From Aeromonas bivalvium (lineage in GTDB: Bacteria > Pseudomonadota > Gammaproteobacteria > Enterobacterales > Aeromonadaceae): a stretch of DNA of 64,000 bases. This document shows positions 17,528 to 26,703 of the stretch, in pieces. The notes below the pieces were generated by a model. The model saw only the letters and a program-made list of their open reading frames with translations. It was not told where the DNA came from and did not search any database. The position numbers and the translations under genes were made by a program. The stretch spans positions 1 through 64,000 of the forward strand of contig NZ_CDBT01000027.1 in assembly GCF_000819765.1 (NCBI RefSeq). The letters run 5' to 3'. Numbering within the stretch: position 1 is the first letter of the stretch; the number at the start of each line of letters is the position of its first letter.

Positions 17528-19111
17528 TCACTTCACCTCTGGCGGTGTGGTGAAGGTGTGATAGGGGGCTGGCGAGGGAACTTCCCATTCCAGGCCATGG
17601 GCCCCATCCCAGGGTTTGGCCGCAGCCGACTTGCCACCTCGAATGCACTTGATGACCAGGTAGAGAAAGATGAGCTGGGACAGACCAAACGCGAACCCGC
17701 CCAGGCTGACGATGCTGTTCACATCGGCGAACTGGATGGAATAGTCAGGGATCCGCCGCGGCATGCCCGCCAAGCCGAGAAAATGCATAGGGAAGAACAA
17801 GACGTTGACCGAGATGACGGAGCACCAGAAGTGCCACTGGCCCAATCGTTCGTCATACATATGACCTGTCCACTTCGGCAGCCAGTAGTAGGCCGCCGCC
17901 ATGATGGAGAAGATGGCTCCCGTCACCAGAACATAATGAAAGTGGGCCACCACGAAGTAGGTGTCGTGATACTGAAAATCCGCCGGTGTGATGGCCAGCA
18001 TGAGGCCGGAGAAGCCTCCCATGGTGAACAACACGATGAAGGCGATGGCAAACAGCATGGGCAGCTCGAAACTGAGGGCGCCTCGCCACATGGTGGCTAC
18101 CCAGTTGAAAACCTTCACGCCGGTAGGCACCGAGATCAGCATGGTGCAATACATGACAAACAGCTCGGCAAACACCGGCATCCCAGTGGTGAACATGTGG
18201 TGGGCCCATACCAGGAAACTCAAGCCGGCGATCGAGGCGGTGGCGTAGACCATGGAGCTGTAACCGAACAGCGGCTTGCGAGAGAAGGTGGGGACTATGG
18301 CCGAGATGATGCCAAAGCTCGGCAGGATCATGATGTAGACCTCGGGGTGGCCAAAGAACCAGAAAATATGCTGGAACATGACGGGATCCCCACCCCCCGC
18401 GGCATCAAAGAAGCTGGTACCAAAATACTTGTCGGTCAGCACCATGGTCACCACCCCCGCCAGTACCGGCATGACGGCGATCAGCAGGAAGGCGGTCACC
18501 AGCCAGGTCCAGACAAACAGGGGCAATTTCATCCAGGTCATGCCTGGCGCCCTCAGGTTGCAGATGGTGACGATGACGTTGATGGCCCCCATGATGGAGC
18601 TGATCCCCATGATGTGGATGGAGAAGACAAACAGCGCCGTGCTGTCCGGGGAATAGTGGGTGGAGAGAGGGGCGTAGAAGGTCCAGCCGAAATTGGGGCC
18701 GCCCCCTTCGGTGAACAAAGTGCTAAGCAGGATCAGGAAGGCGAACGGCAAGATCCAGAAACTCCAGTTGTTCATGCGCGGCAATGCCATGTCTGGCGCC
18801 CCTATCATCATGGGGATCATCCAGTTCGCCAGTCCGGTAAAGGCGGGCATGACGGCGCCAAACACCATGATCAGGCCATGCACCGTGGTCATCTGGTTGA
18901 AGAAGCCGGGGTCGACCAACTGCAGGCCGGGCTGGAACAGCTCGGCACGGATCACCATGGCCATGGCGCCGCCGGTCAGAAACATGATGAAGCTGAACCA
19001 GAGATAGAGGGTGCCAATGTCCTTGTGATTGGTGGTCAGCAACCAGCGCAACAAGCCCCTGGGCTGATGGCCATGCTCTGCCTGATGATCGAGATCCGTG
19101 ACGACACTCAT
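17528..19111 (-). CDS. ctaD: Cytochrome c oxidase subunit I
   Basis: The 527-residue catalytic heme-copper subunit with about twelve helices. The CuB/heme site is intact: WFFGHPEVYIMILPSFG carries the CuB His and the cross-linked Tyr, VWAHHMFTTGMP carries the His-His pair, and HFHYVLVTGAIF carries the heme ligands. The N-terminal WLLTTNHKDIGTLYLWF is typical of aa3-type subunit I. It lies 11 nt after ctaC, in the order ctaC-ctaD-ctaG. Confidence 0.97.
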   Translation of the reverse strand: MSVVTDLDHQAEHGHQPRGLLRWLLTTNHKDIGTLYLWFSFIMFLTGGAMAMVIRAELFQPGLQLVDPGFFNQMTTVHGLIMVFGAVMPAFTGLANWMIPMMIGAPDMALPRMNNWSFWILPFAFLILLSTLFTEGGGPNFGWTFYAPLSTHYSPDSTALFVFSIHIMGISSIMGAINVIVTICNLRAPGMTWMKLPLFVWTWLVTAFLLIAVMPVLAGVVTMVLTDKYFGTSFFDAAGGGDPVMFQHIFWFFGHPEVYIMILPSFGIISAIVPTFSRKPLFGYSSMVYATASIAGLSFLVWAHHMFTTGMPVFAELFVMYCTMLISVPTGVKVFNWVATMWRGALSFELPMLFAIAFIVLFTMGGFSGLMLAITPADFQYHDTYFVVAHFHYVLVTGAIFSIMAAAYYWLPKWTGHMYDERLGQWHFWCSVISVNVLFFPMHFLGLAGMPRRIPDYSIQFADVNSIVSLGGFAFGLSQLIFLYLVIKCIRGGKSAAAKPWDGAHGLEWEVPSPAPYHTFTTPPEVK

Positions 19112-19122
19112 CTTGCTCTCTC

Positions 19123-20274
19123 CTACATGGATTTGCCCTTGAGGAAGGCATCGACATCCTTGGCCTGCACCTCATCGCCCTTGTCATTGCCCCAGGCGTT
19201 GCGTTCATAGGTGATGACCGCCGCCAGCTCCTGCAGGCTGAGTTGCTTGGCGAAGGCCTGCATGGCCGTGCCCGCCTTGCCGTGCAACACCCGTTCAAGA
19301 TGATCCGTCTTGGGGCCTATCGCAATGGGGCTGCCCTTGAGGGCCGGGAACGCGCCCGGCACCCCTTCCCCGCTGGCCATGTGACAGGCGGCGCAGTGGC
19401 CAAGATAGACCTTCTCGCCGAGCGCCATCAGCTCATCCCGGCTCATGGTCATCGAGAGCAGCTTCTGCTCTTGCTCCTTGGCCGCCAGCTGCTCGTCCCG
19501 CGTCTTGCTCAGCCACTGGTTGAACTCGGCCTCCGGCTTGGCAATCACCACTATGGGCATGAAGCCGTGTCCCTTGCCGCACAGCTCGGCACACTGACCC
19601 CGATAGAGACCTGGGTGATCGATACGAGTCCAGGCCTCGTTGATGAACCCAGGGTTGGCATCCTTCTTCACCGCAAAGGCCGGCACCCACCAGGAGTGGA
19701 TCACATCCTGGGAGGTGATGAGAAAGCGCACCTTCTTGCCGGTGGGCAGCACCAGAGGGCGATCCACCTCGAGCAGATAGTTCTCCCCCTTGCGGCGCTT
19801 GTTGTCTATCTGTGCCTGAGGGGTGGCCATCAGGCTGTAATACTCGACACCGTCGTCGAAATAGCGGTAATGCCACTTCCATTGGGAGCCGGTGATCTGC
19901 ACCGTCAGGTCGGCATCGCTGGTATCTTCCATGGCGATCAGGGTGCGGGTGGCGGGTACGGCCATGCCGATGAGGATGAGGAAAGGGATCAGGGTCCAGA
20001 GGATCTCGACCCGGGTGCTCTCGTGGAAGTGGGCAGCCTGCGCCCCCTTGTCCTGCCGATGATGCCAGATGGCCCAGAACATGACCCCAAACACCAGCAA
20101 GCCTATCAGGGCACAGATGATGAGTATGGTCATGTGCAGGTCGTACACGTTGCGGCTGACGGCGCTGACCCCTTCCGTCATGTTGAAGCGCATGCCGCTG
20201 CCGAGCGATGGGCCGCTCCAGGCACACAGAAAGATTGAGAGAGTAATCAGGACTCTTTTCACTCTGCCCCCCAT
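19123..20274 (-). CDS. ctaC: Cytochrome c oxidase subunit II with fused cytochrome c domain
   Basis: About 383 residues: a signal sequence, two membrane helices, and a cupredoxin domain with the CuA motif CAELCGKGHGFM. A C-terminal cytochrome c domain (CAACHM, a CxxCH heme site) follows, making this a caa3-like subunit that carries its own electron-entry heme. ATG 20274 is used. A GTG at 20262 with GGGGGG just upstream would give a cleaner signal peptide and is a real alternative. First gene of the oxidase operon, divergent from nothing but preceded by lexA on the same strand. Confidence 0.93.
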   Translation of the reverse strand: MGGRVKRVLITLSIFLCAWSGPSLGSGMRFNMTEGVSAVSRNVYDLHMTILIICALIGLLVFGVMFWAIWHHRQDKGAQAAHFHESTRVEILWTLIPFLILIGMAVPATRTLIAMEDTSDADLTVQITGSQWKWHYRYFDDGVEYYSLMATPQAQIDNKRRKGENYLLEVDRPLVLPTGKKVRFLITSQDVIHSWWVPAFAVKKDANPGFINEAWTRIDHPGLYRGQCAELCGKGHGFMPIVVIAKPEAEFNQWLSKTRDEQLAAKEQEQKLLSMTMSRDELMALGEKVYLGHCAACHMASGEGVPGAFPALKGSPIAIGPKTDHLERVLHGKAGTAMQAFAKQLSLQELAAVITYERNAWGNDKGDEVQAKDVDAFLKGKSM

Positions 20275-20409
20275 TTTTAGCGCTGCCCTGCCGGGCGTCT
20301 CTTCCCCGAGATTGGTCTTGCGTGCCAATCAACAGGCTAAGTAAAGCAGCAAATGAGAATGTGTGAAAAAAGTGTTAAGAAATAAATTGAAAAAACAGCA
20401 GGGAATAAA

Positions 20410-20427
20410 AGGCCCCGCGAGGGGCCT
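20410..20427 (-). terminator. Rho-independent terminator of lexA
   Basis: AGGCCCC and GGGGCCT pair around GCGA, followed on the minus strand by TTTTATT. It starts 3 nt after the lexA stop and separates SOS transcription from the oxidase operon downstream. Confidence 0.85.
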
Positions 20428-20430
20428 CAA

Positions 20431-21060
20431 TCACATCCAGTCGGCGTTGCGGATCACGCCGACGGCCAGCCCTTCTATGGTGAGATGCTGGCTCGCCAGG
20501 TCGACGGCGATAGGCTGCAGCTCTTCATTTTCCGGCAACAGCCAGACCTGGCTGCCCTTGCGCTGGAAACGCTTGACGGTGACATCCTCATCGAGCCGGG
20601 CCACCACCACCTGACCGTTGCGCACCTCCTGGGTCTTGTGCACCGCCAGCAGGTCCCCGTCCATGATGCCGATGTTCTTCATGCTCATGCCCTGCACCCG
20701 CAGCAGAAAATCAGCCCGCGGATGGAACAGGGCGGGATCCACCTGATAGTGGCTCTCGATGTGCTCCTGGGCCAGGATGGGCTCGCCGGCCGCCACCTTG
20801 CCGATGAGGGGCAATCCCTGTTCTTCGTTGGCCGCATCCTCTACCTCGTCGAGCAGCAGGCGGATGCCCCGCGAGGTGCCCGGCAGGATCTCGATCGCCC
20901 CCTTCTTGGCCAGCGCCTTCAAGTGCTCTTCGGCCGCATTCGCGGATTTGAACCCAAGCTTCTGAGCGATCTCGGCACGGGTCGGCGGCATGCCGGTCTC
21001 GCTCATGTTGACCTTGATGAGATCAAGCACCTGAGCCTGGCGGGGAGTGAGGGGTTTCAT
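20431..21060 (-). CDS. lexA: LexA repressor
   Basis: The 209-residue SOS master repressor. The N-terminal winged helix ([16 protein letters not shown], with recognition helix near [12 protein letters not shown]) binds CTGT-N8-ACAG operators. The C-terminal self-cleaving domain has the Ala-Gly scissile bond at 91-92, Ser126 in GMSMKN and Lys163. The frame is open 26 codons upstream through the operators, but ATG 21060 gives the canonical N-terminus. Two operator-like boxes just upstream imply autoregulation. A terminator directly follows, so the genes after it are not obviously in its transcript. Confidence 0.98.
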   Translation of the reverse strand: MKPLTPRQAQVLDLIKVNMSETGMPPTRAEIAQKLGFKSANAAEEHLKALAKKGAIEILPGTSRGIRLLLDEVEDAANEEQGLPLIGKVAAGEPILAQEHIESHYQVDPALFHPRADFLLRVQGMSMKNIGIMDGDLLAVHKTQEVRNGQVVVARLDEDVTVKRFQRKGSQVWLLPENEELQPIAVDLASQHLTIEGLAVGVIRNADWM

Positions 21061-21071
21061 AAGATTGGCAC

Positions 21072-21107
21072 CTGTCTTTTTATACAGCACACTGGCAGTA
21101 TATACAG
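21072..21107 (-). promoter_or_regulatory. Tandem LexA operator boxes
   Basis: Box 1 at 21072-21087 is CTGT-N8-ACAG, an exact consensus. Box 2 at 21092-21107 is CTGG-N8-ACAG, one mismatch. They lie 20 bp apart in the lexA upstream region, as in the E. coli lexA promoter, so they very probably mediate lexA autorepression. Confidence 0.88.
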
Positions 21108-21263
21108 TGTGCTGACCAAGGCAAGGCTCGACTGACAATTGTCGCAGCCGAAGCCAAAATAACCCTGTTCAGGCCCTCATCAACGGACTCATCGTACCTC
21201 TCGGCGACAAGCCCTGCGTGATTTGCTATGCTCACGCCGCATTTTTTTGGAGAGCAGACGCAC

Positions 21264-23693
21264 ATGTCCCTCGGGCAGAGTATTTCCAGAGCCATACTGC
21301 AGTGGCCGGTCAGCGGCTTGGTCAATCACAAGAGCCTGCCGGAAAACCCCATCACGGAACTCAAGCTGGATCCGGCCAGACCCATCGTCTACGCCCTGAA
21401 GACCAGCTCGATTACCGACCTGATGACCCTGCAGCAATGCTGCGAGGATCTCGGCCTGCCGGGCCCCTTCACCCCGCTCGAGCTGGGGGGCAGAGTCGTG
21501 CCACGCTACGTCTGCCTCGATCGGCCGCCCCCCCTGTTCGGATCCCGCAGCAAGCCACTCCCCTTCCTGCAGGAGTTCCAGCAACTGCTGGACTTGCACA
21601 AGCTGGATGCCGAGCTGGATGTACAGATGGTACCCGTCACCCTGTTCTGGGGCCGCGCCCCGGGCCGGGAAGGGGAGGAAGCCTCCGGCTGGAACATCAT
21701 CAGCAGCCTGGCACCGAACCGGCTCAAGAAGGCGCTGATCGTGATCCTGAAAGGACGCGAAAACCTGGTGCGCTTCTCCCCGCCGCTCTCTCTGCGTCAC
21801 ATGGCGGACAAGCACGGCACGGATCAGGCCATCGCCCACAAGCTGGCGCGGGTGGCCCGCATTCACTTCAGCCGCCAGCAACTGGCGGCCACCGGGCCCA
21901 AGCTGCCAAACCGTAACCTGCTGTTCAAGCAACTGCTGGATTCAAATGTGATCCAGCAGGCCATAGAGGAAGAGGCCGGGCGCGAGGGCATCAGCCTGGA
22001 GAAGGCCCAGAAGCGCGCCCATGACTACATGGACGAGATCGCCTCCGACTTCTCCTACAGGCTGATCCGCCTCGGTGAGAGCTTCCTCGGCTGGCTGTGG
22101 AACAAGCTCTATCGCGGCCTCTCGGTCAACGGTGCCGAGCAGGTGCGCCAGCTCGCCCAGGAAGGGCACGAGATAGTCTATGTCCCCTGCCATCGCAGCC
22201 ACATGGACTATCTGCTGCTCTCCTACGTCATCTATCACCAGGGCATGGTGCCGCCCCATATCGCGGCGGGCATCAACCTCAACTTCTGGCCGGCCGGTCC
22301 CCTGTTCCGGCGCGGCGGTGCCTTCTTCATCCGCCGCACCTTCAAGGGCAATCCGCTCTACAGCACGGTATTTCGTGAATACCTCAACCTGCTGTTTGCC
22401 AAGGGCTACTCGGTAGAATTCTTCACCGAAGGAGGCCGCTCACGCACCGGCCGCCTGCTCCCCCCCAAGACCGGCATGCTGGCGATGACCCTGCAGGCCA
22501 TGATGCGCGGGCTGGAGAGGCCGGTGACCCTGGTGCCCGTCTATCTGGGCTACGAGCACGTGATGGAGGTCAACACCTACCACAACGAACTCAAGGGCAG
22601 TCGCAAGGAGAAGGAGAGTTTCCTGCAGGTGCTCGGCATCCTGCGCAAGCTGCGCAACTATGGCCGTGGCTTCGTCAACTTCGGCGAGCCATTGACCCTC
22701 AACGGCTATCTCAATGAGCATGTACCACAGTGGAAGGCCCATATCGGTCAGGAGGAACGCCCCGAGTGGATGGCCCCTACCGTCAACAAGCTGGCCGAGC
22801 TGCTGATGACCCGGATCAACGATGCCGCCGCCGTCAACGGCCTGACCCTGAGTGCCCTGGCGCTGCTGGCCGCCGAGCGCCATGCCCTGACCCGGGACGA
22901 GCTGCAGGCGCAGATCAACACCTATCTGGATCTGCTCAAGCAGGTGCCCTACAGCGAGCAGAGCACACTGCCCCAGGACAATGCCAAGGATCTGCTGGAT
23001 CAAGCGATGGAGCTCAACAAGTTCGAGGTGAGCGAGGACAAGCTGGGCCAGATCATCAGTCTCGACCGCTATCAGGCGATCCTGCTGACCTATTACCGCA
23101 ACAACATACTGCACCTGTTCGCCCTGCCCTCCCTGGTGGCGGCCCTGATCGAGCGGTGCGAGGGGATCTCCCGCGGCGAGATTGTCGCTCGCTGTGTCGA
23201 CATCTATCCTCTGCTCAAGACAGAGCTGTTCCTGCGTTACCAAGAGGATGAGCTGCCGGATCTGGTCGACGCCCTGCTGGCCGAGCTGCAACGCCAGCAA
23301 CTGGTCGAGGCTCGCGATGGCGGCTACTGGGTCAATCCAGGCAACCAGATGCGCCTGCTGCTGCTGGCCGAGAGCATCCAGGAGACACTGCAACGCTACG
23401 CCATCGTACTGACCCGCATGCTGGCCCAGCCCCACATAGAGGCTGAGCAGCTGGAGGCAGACGGCCTGATGATGGCGGAGCGCCTCGGTACCCTGCACGG
23501 CATCAACGCTCCCGAGTTCTTCGATCCCAAGCTGTTCAGCACCCTGATCCATACCCTGCGCAGCGAAGGCTATCTGGATCCGGGCTGTAAGCCGGACCTC
23601 GGCCGCTTCCAGGCCCTGGCCGACAATATAGTGCCGCTGCTCAGCAACAAGATCCGCCGCACCATACAGGCGGGCAACCGGCAGGCAGGCTGA
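21264..23693 (+). CDS. plsB: Glycerol-3-phosphate 1-O-acyltransferase PlsB
   Basis: An 809-residue inner-membrane acyltransferase making lysophosphatidic acid from glycerol 3-phosphate and acyl-ACP/CoA, the first step of phospholipid synthesis. The acyltransferase motifs appear in order: PCHRSHMDYLLLSY (HX4D), GGAFFIRRTFKGNP, FTEGGRSRTGRLLPPK and VTLVPVYLGYE. The ATG at 21264 has GGAGAG upstream and gives the family start; the frame is open 12 codons further. Divergent from lexA and followed by a strong hairpin, the same neighbourhood as in E. coli. Confidence 0.97.
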   Translation: MSLGQSISRAILQWPVSGLVNHKSLPENPITELKLDPARPIVYALKTSSITDLMTLQQCCEDLGLPGPFTPLELGGRVVPRYVCLDRPPPLFGSRSKPLPFLQEFQQLLDLHKLDAELDVQMVPVTLFWGRAPGREGEEASGWNIISSLAPNRLKKALIVILKGRENLVRFSPPLSLRHMADKHGTDQAIAHKLARVARIHFSRQQLAATGPKLPNRNLLFKQLLDSNVIQQAIEEEAGREGISLEKAQKRAHDYMDEIASDFSYRLIRLGESFLGWLWNKLYRGLSVNGAEQVRQLAQEGHEIVYVPCHRSHMDYLLLSYVIYHQGMVPPHIAAGINLNFWPAGPLFRRGGAFFIRRTFKGNPLYSTVFREYLNLLFAKGYSVEFFTEGGRSRTGRLLPPKTGMLAMTLQAMMRGLERPVTLVPVYLGYEHVMEVNTYHNELKGSRKEKESFLQVLGILRKLRNYGRGFVNFGEPLTLNGYLNEHVPQWKAHIGQEERPEWMAPTVNKLAELLMTRINDAAAVNGLTLSALALLAAERHALTRDELQAQINTYLDLLKQVPYSEQSTLPQDNAKDLLDQAMELNKFEVSEDKLGQIISLDRYQAILLTYYRNNILHLFALPSLVAALIERCEGISRGEIVARCVDIYPLLKTELFLRYQEDELPDLVDALLAELQRQQLVEARDGGYWVNPGNQMRLLLLAESIQETLQRYAIVLTRMLAQPHIEAEQLEADGLMMAERLGTLHGINAPEFFDPKLFSTLIHTLRSEGYLDPGCKPDLGRFQALADNIVPLLSNKIRRTIQAGNRQAG

Positions 23694-23710
23694 TCACGCC
23701 ACCCGATGAA

Positions 23711-23735
23711 ACAGGGCCCCAGCACGGGGCCCTGT
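23711..23735 (+). terminator. Terminator after plsB
   Basis: ACAGGGCCCC pairs perfectly with GGGGCCCTGT around 5 nt, 17 nt after the plsB stop. A second hairpin, CAGGGCCGCA/TGCGGCCCTG at 23831-23853, lies before the ubiA end and may serve that convergent gene. Confidence 0.7.
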
Positions 23736-23878
23736 CGTTATTGTGGCTCCCATCCTCCGCCAGGAAGACTCCAGCCTGCATCTTGCGGTTCATCCGCGCA
23801 CCCTCCTCGTCGGAATACGCCAGAAACGATCAGGGCCGCATCCTGCGGCCCTGGCATTGAGATGGCACAACCGGCTGG

Positions 23879-24742
23879 TTACCAGTAGTGCAAAACCAGC
23901 CCGGCGAACACCAGGGCGCCCACATAGTTGTTGTTCAGGAAGGCCTGGAAGCAAGCCTCCCGCTGCCGCTCCCGGATGAGCCGCTGCTGGTAAACGAACA
24001 GGACGGCGGCACCGAGCAGCCCCCAGTAATAACTGGCTCCCAGCGCCATCAGCTGACCTATCCCCAACAAGATCAGCAGGGTCGCCAGCTGCAGCAGGCC
24101 GATGATCAGCTTGTCGAAACGGCCAAACAGGATGGCACTCGACTTGATGCCGAGCGTGAGGTCATCATCCCTGTCCACCATGGCGTACTGGGTGTCATAG
24201 GCGATGGTCCACAGCACATTGGCCAGGAAGATGAGCCAGGCCGCCGGAGGCAAGGCATTGGCCGCCGCCGCATAGGCCATGGGGATCGACCAGGAGAAGG
24301 CCAGCCCCAGCACCAACTGGGGAATGGGGATGAAGCGCTTCATGAAGGGGTAGCAGACCGCCAGCACCAGGGCGGCAAACGACAGGGCTATGGTCAACGC
24401 ATTCTGGGTCAGCACCAGGGCAAAGGAGAGCAGTGCCAGCACGGCAAACAGCACCAGCGCCTCTCTCGGACTCACCTTGCCCATGGGCAGGGGCCGCCCC
24501 GCGGTGCGCTTCACGTGACCATCGAAATGGCGATCCGCGTAGTCGTTGATGACACACCCTGCCGAGCGCATGGAGAAGACCCCGACCACGAACACCAGCA
24601 GGGTGCCGAGCGCCGGCACGCCCCCGGCCGCCAGCCAGAGCGCCCACAGGGTGGGCCAGAGCAGCAGCAGGGTGCCGATCGGCTTGTCTATCCGTGCCAG
24701 CTGGGCATAGGCCAGCCCACGCTCCTTGGTCAATACAGTCAC
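23879..24742 (-). CDS. ubiA: 4-hydroxybenzoate octaprenyltransferase
   Basis: A 287-residue membrane prenyltransferase that attaches the polyprenyl tail to 4-hydroxybenzoate in ubiquinone synthesis. The two Asp-rich diphosphate-binding motifs are visible: [15 protein letters not shown] near residue 67 and [12 protein letters not shown] near residue 190. About eight membrane helices. It follows ubiC on the same strand with an 81-nt gap, the same pair as in E. coli. Confidence 0.96.
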   Translation of the reverse strand: MTVLTKERGLAYAQLARIDKPIGTLLLLWPTLWALWLAAGGVPALGTLLVFVVGVFSMRSAGCVINDYADRHFDGHVKRTAGRPLPMGKVSPREALVLFAVLALLSFALVLTQNALTIALSFAALVLAVCYPFMKRFIPIPQLVLGLAFSWSIPMAYAAAANALPPAAWLIFLANVLWTIAYDTQYAMVDRDDDLTLGIKSSAILFGRFDKLIIGLLQLATLLILLGIGQLMALGASYYWGLLGAAVLFVYQQRLIRERQREACFQAFLNNNYVGALVFAGLVLHYW

Positions 24743-24823
24743 AGCAACTCCTTGTTTTAAACTGGAATATCAAGAGAAACGGCGATAGGCACGCCAGGAT
24801 CCCACGGGATGGTGGTTCCCGGC

Positions 24824-25366
24824 TCAATCCAGCCACGACGGTGAGGGGAGATCGGTCAGCACTAGGCCGGGCAAGAGCACCTCGTGCACCAGCAGAGGCC
24901 AGCCATTGAGATAGAGGCGCGAGCGCCGCCCCCAGAGCGGCAGGAGCTGCCCCTGTGCATCCGCCAGCGTGAAACGGGCCAGTTGCAGGCCATCCCGCTG
25001 GGCAGGGGTCGCACCGAAGATGCGTTCTCCCAGGGGTTGTTCCCCCAGCTGACCCAGATCGGCCCCCGTCAGCGCCGCCTCGGCAAACAGGGTCCATCCC
25101 AGTACCGCGGGCCCGTTATCGCCATGCAGCACCACTTCTCGCCGCAAGCCGGCATCGACCCCCAGCAGGCCCTGTTCGTCGGCAGCCAGCCCTTGCAGGT
25201 GGTGACCAAGCAGCTCGAGAGAAAAGTGACGGTTGTAGCGGCGCAGGCGCGCCGTCATGGATCCTGCGTCAAGCAGCCAGGGCGCGAGTCGCGCCGGCGG
25301 CTCGGCCAGCGCAGGCAGCAGCCAGTCACTGGTCCGCGTGAGGGGAACAGTCAGCTCGGATTTCAC
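24824..25366 (-). CDS. ubiC: Chorismate pyruvate-lyase
   Basis: A 180-residue UbiC family protein that removes pyruvate from chorismate to give 4-hydroxybenzoate, the substrate of the neighbouring UbiA. Characteristic segments are SDWLLPALAEP at the N-terminus, REVVLHGDNGP in the middle (catalytic arginine region), LGERIFG and the C-terminal VHEVLLPGL. Cytoplasmic, first gene of the ubiCA unit. Confidence 0.93.
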   Translation of the reverse strand: MKSELTVPLTRTSDWLLPALAEPPARLAPWLLDAGSMTARLRRYNRHFSLELLGHHLQGLAADEQGLLGVDAGLRREVVLHGDNGPAVLGWTLFAEAALTGADLGQLGEQPLGERIFGATPAQRDGLQLARFTLADAQGQLLPLWGRRSRLYLNGWPLLVHEVLLPGLVLTDLPSPSWLD

Positions 25367-25511
25367 CGCATCACCATCCAGAGAGTTCCGTCATCAGGTT
25401 AAAATCGGGCTTATTATCGGTAAATCGATCGAAAAATGTAAGGAAATCCGTGCTTGACGCCCCAGCGGCCAACATCAAAAATGGGGCATCTCACCAGTCT
25501 GAGTCCCTACC

Positions 25512-25943
25512 ATGCCCAATGTATCGCAACGCGTTCGCCAGCTTGTCCCCTTGCTGCTCGCCCTCCTGGCCAGCCCGGTCTGGGCGGCAGATCCCGCCGC
25601 CGACGCCACCGCTCAACAGGATGGGGTCGCCTACCACCCGATGGAGCCCGACATCATCACCAACTATCTGAGCGAGGGTAAGACCCTGGGCTATGTGAGG
25701 GTCACGGTCGAGCTGATGGCCGATAATCACGGAGACCTCAAGCTGCTGGAAGTGCACGACCCCCTGATCCGCGACGCCATCATCCGCCTGATGGGCAGCA
25801 AGACTGCCGAGCAGATCAAGTCCCTCGCCAGCCGTGAAGAGCTGCGCAAGGAGTGCGAGGCCAGGGTCAATGAGCTGCTGGTGCGCGAGACGGGCAAGAA
25901 GGCGGTCAAGGAACTGATCTTCACCAAGTATCTCTATCAGTGA
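25512..25943 (+). CDS. FliL-like periplasmic protein
   Basis: A 143-residue protein with a clear signal peptide (cleavage likely after SPVWA, about residue 25) and a domain resembling the periplasmic part of the flagellar stator-associated protein FliL: YVRVTVELMADN, LKLLEVHDPLIRDAIIRLMGSKT, then KELIFTKYLYQ. Ordinary FliL has an uncleaved membrane anchor and lies in a flagellar operon. This copy stands alone, divergent from ubiC, with no flagellar genes nearby, so a flagellar function is uncertain. Confidence 0.78.
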   Translation: MPNVSQRVRQLVPLLLALLASPVWAADPAADATAQQDGVAYHPMEPDIITNYLSEGKTLGYVRVTVELMADNHGDLKLLEVHDPLIRDAIIRLMGSKTAEQIKSLASREELRKECEARVNELLVRETGKKAVKELIFTKYLYQ

Positions 25944-26015
25944 GGCCGGTGCCTGTATTCGCAATGCAAATTGATTAGAATACGGCGAAGTCATAAGCCA
26001 AGGTGATCGACGCGG

Positions 26016-26180
26016 ATGGGCAACAAGACCCTGTGTGAATGGCGCCGCCACGAGATACCGTTCGATCTCAAGGCACTGCGCAAGATAGTACGCAAGCCCA
26101 AGTTCGTCTGTGGCAAGTGCGCCCGCAGCGCCAACGACAAGGCTTACCTCTGCCAGCCCTTGCGGCTCAAGGAGAAGTAA
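26016..26180 (+). CDS. 54-residue cysteine-containing basic protein
   Basis: A short ORF with an AAGGTGA-type ribosome site about 9 nt before ATG. The product begins MGNKTLCEWRRHEIPFD and has four cysteines (7, 32, 35, 46), two in the CxxC motif VCGKCARSA, plus many Lys/Arg. This suggests a small zinc-binding, possibly RNA- or protein-binding, domain. I do not recognise the family. Codon use matches the highly expressed high-G+C neighbours. It follows the FliL-like gene by 72 nt and is convergent with a lipoprotein gene across a 7-bp hairpin at 26192-26208. Confidence 0.68.
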   Translation: MGNKTLCEWRRHEIPFDLKALRKIVRKPKFVCGKCARSANDKAYLCQPLRLKEK

Positions 26181-26237
26181 CCCGCCCCCCTCGCCTCCCG
26201 CGGAGGCGGATTGCCCTGACGAGCGGATCCGGCCGGG

Positions 26238-26576
26238 CTACTGATCCGTCCAACCCTGCCTGCCCTGGGCGAACAGCTTGCGCGCCTGGGCATCGTTGGG
26301 GCAGACGCCGCGATACTCCTCCCCGGTGCGGCCCGCCAGATAGAGGTGCTCTGGGCGACAGTACCAGGCGAGCCCCTTCTGGTGACCCTGTGACCACAAG
26401 GCATCATCGACCCTGTCGCCGCACCGGGTCTGGTGAAATTCCACCCGCTGGGCGGTGAACCCCAGCTTGCCATCGGCCTCTCCCACCCCATCCCAGGGTT
26501 GCTCGCACGGATCGTCCGAGTTGGAGACGCAGCCGCCGAGCAGAGCGGCGGCGCAGAGCATGAGTAATGGGCGCAT
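26238..26576 (-). CDS. DUF2799-like lipoprotein
   Basis: A 112-residue predicted lipoprotein: signal MRPLLMLCAAALLGGC with the lipobox LGGC (Cys16) and no Asp directly after it, so outer-membrane localisation is plausible. The mature part has an even scatter of Cys (CEQPW, RCGDR, YCRP, VCPND) and short YxxG/GxxxGL repeats typical of DUF2799 proteins, whose function is unknown. Monocistronic, between a convergent 54-residue ORF and a strong hairpin. Confidence 0.78.
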   Translation of the reverse strand: MRPLLMLCAAALLGGCVSNSDDPCEQPWDGVGEADGKLGFTAQRVEFHQTRCGDRVDDALWSQGHQKGLAWYCRPEHLYLAGRTGEEYRGVCPNDAQARKLFAQGRQGWTDQ

Positions 26577-26657
26577 CTTGATCCTTGAGCGTCATTCGGG
26601 CTTTCATTCTAGCGAGCCAGTCTCCGGCCACCAAGTCCGGTGTTCACCTATCACCAA

Positions 26658-26690
26658 CAAATCAGGCGGGCCCTTGGCCCGCCTGATTTG
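26658..26690. terminator. 15-bp perfect hairpin after the acidic mini-gene
   Basis: CAAATCAGGCGGGCC at 26658-26672 pairs perfectly with 26676-26690 around 3 nt. It lies 14 nt beyond the stop of the acidic 40-residue ORF on the minus strand and probably ends that transcript. Confidence 0.8.
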
Positions 26691-26703
26691 TTTACCGCTG
26701 GCA

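Noticed and set aside
17489-19210. Long plus-strand open frame antisense to ctaD
   Set aside because: Highly repetitive His/Gly/Asp composition typical of an antisense reading of a membrane protein; ctaD is certain.
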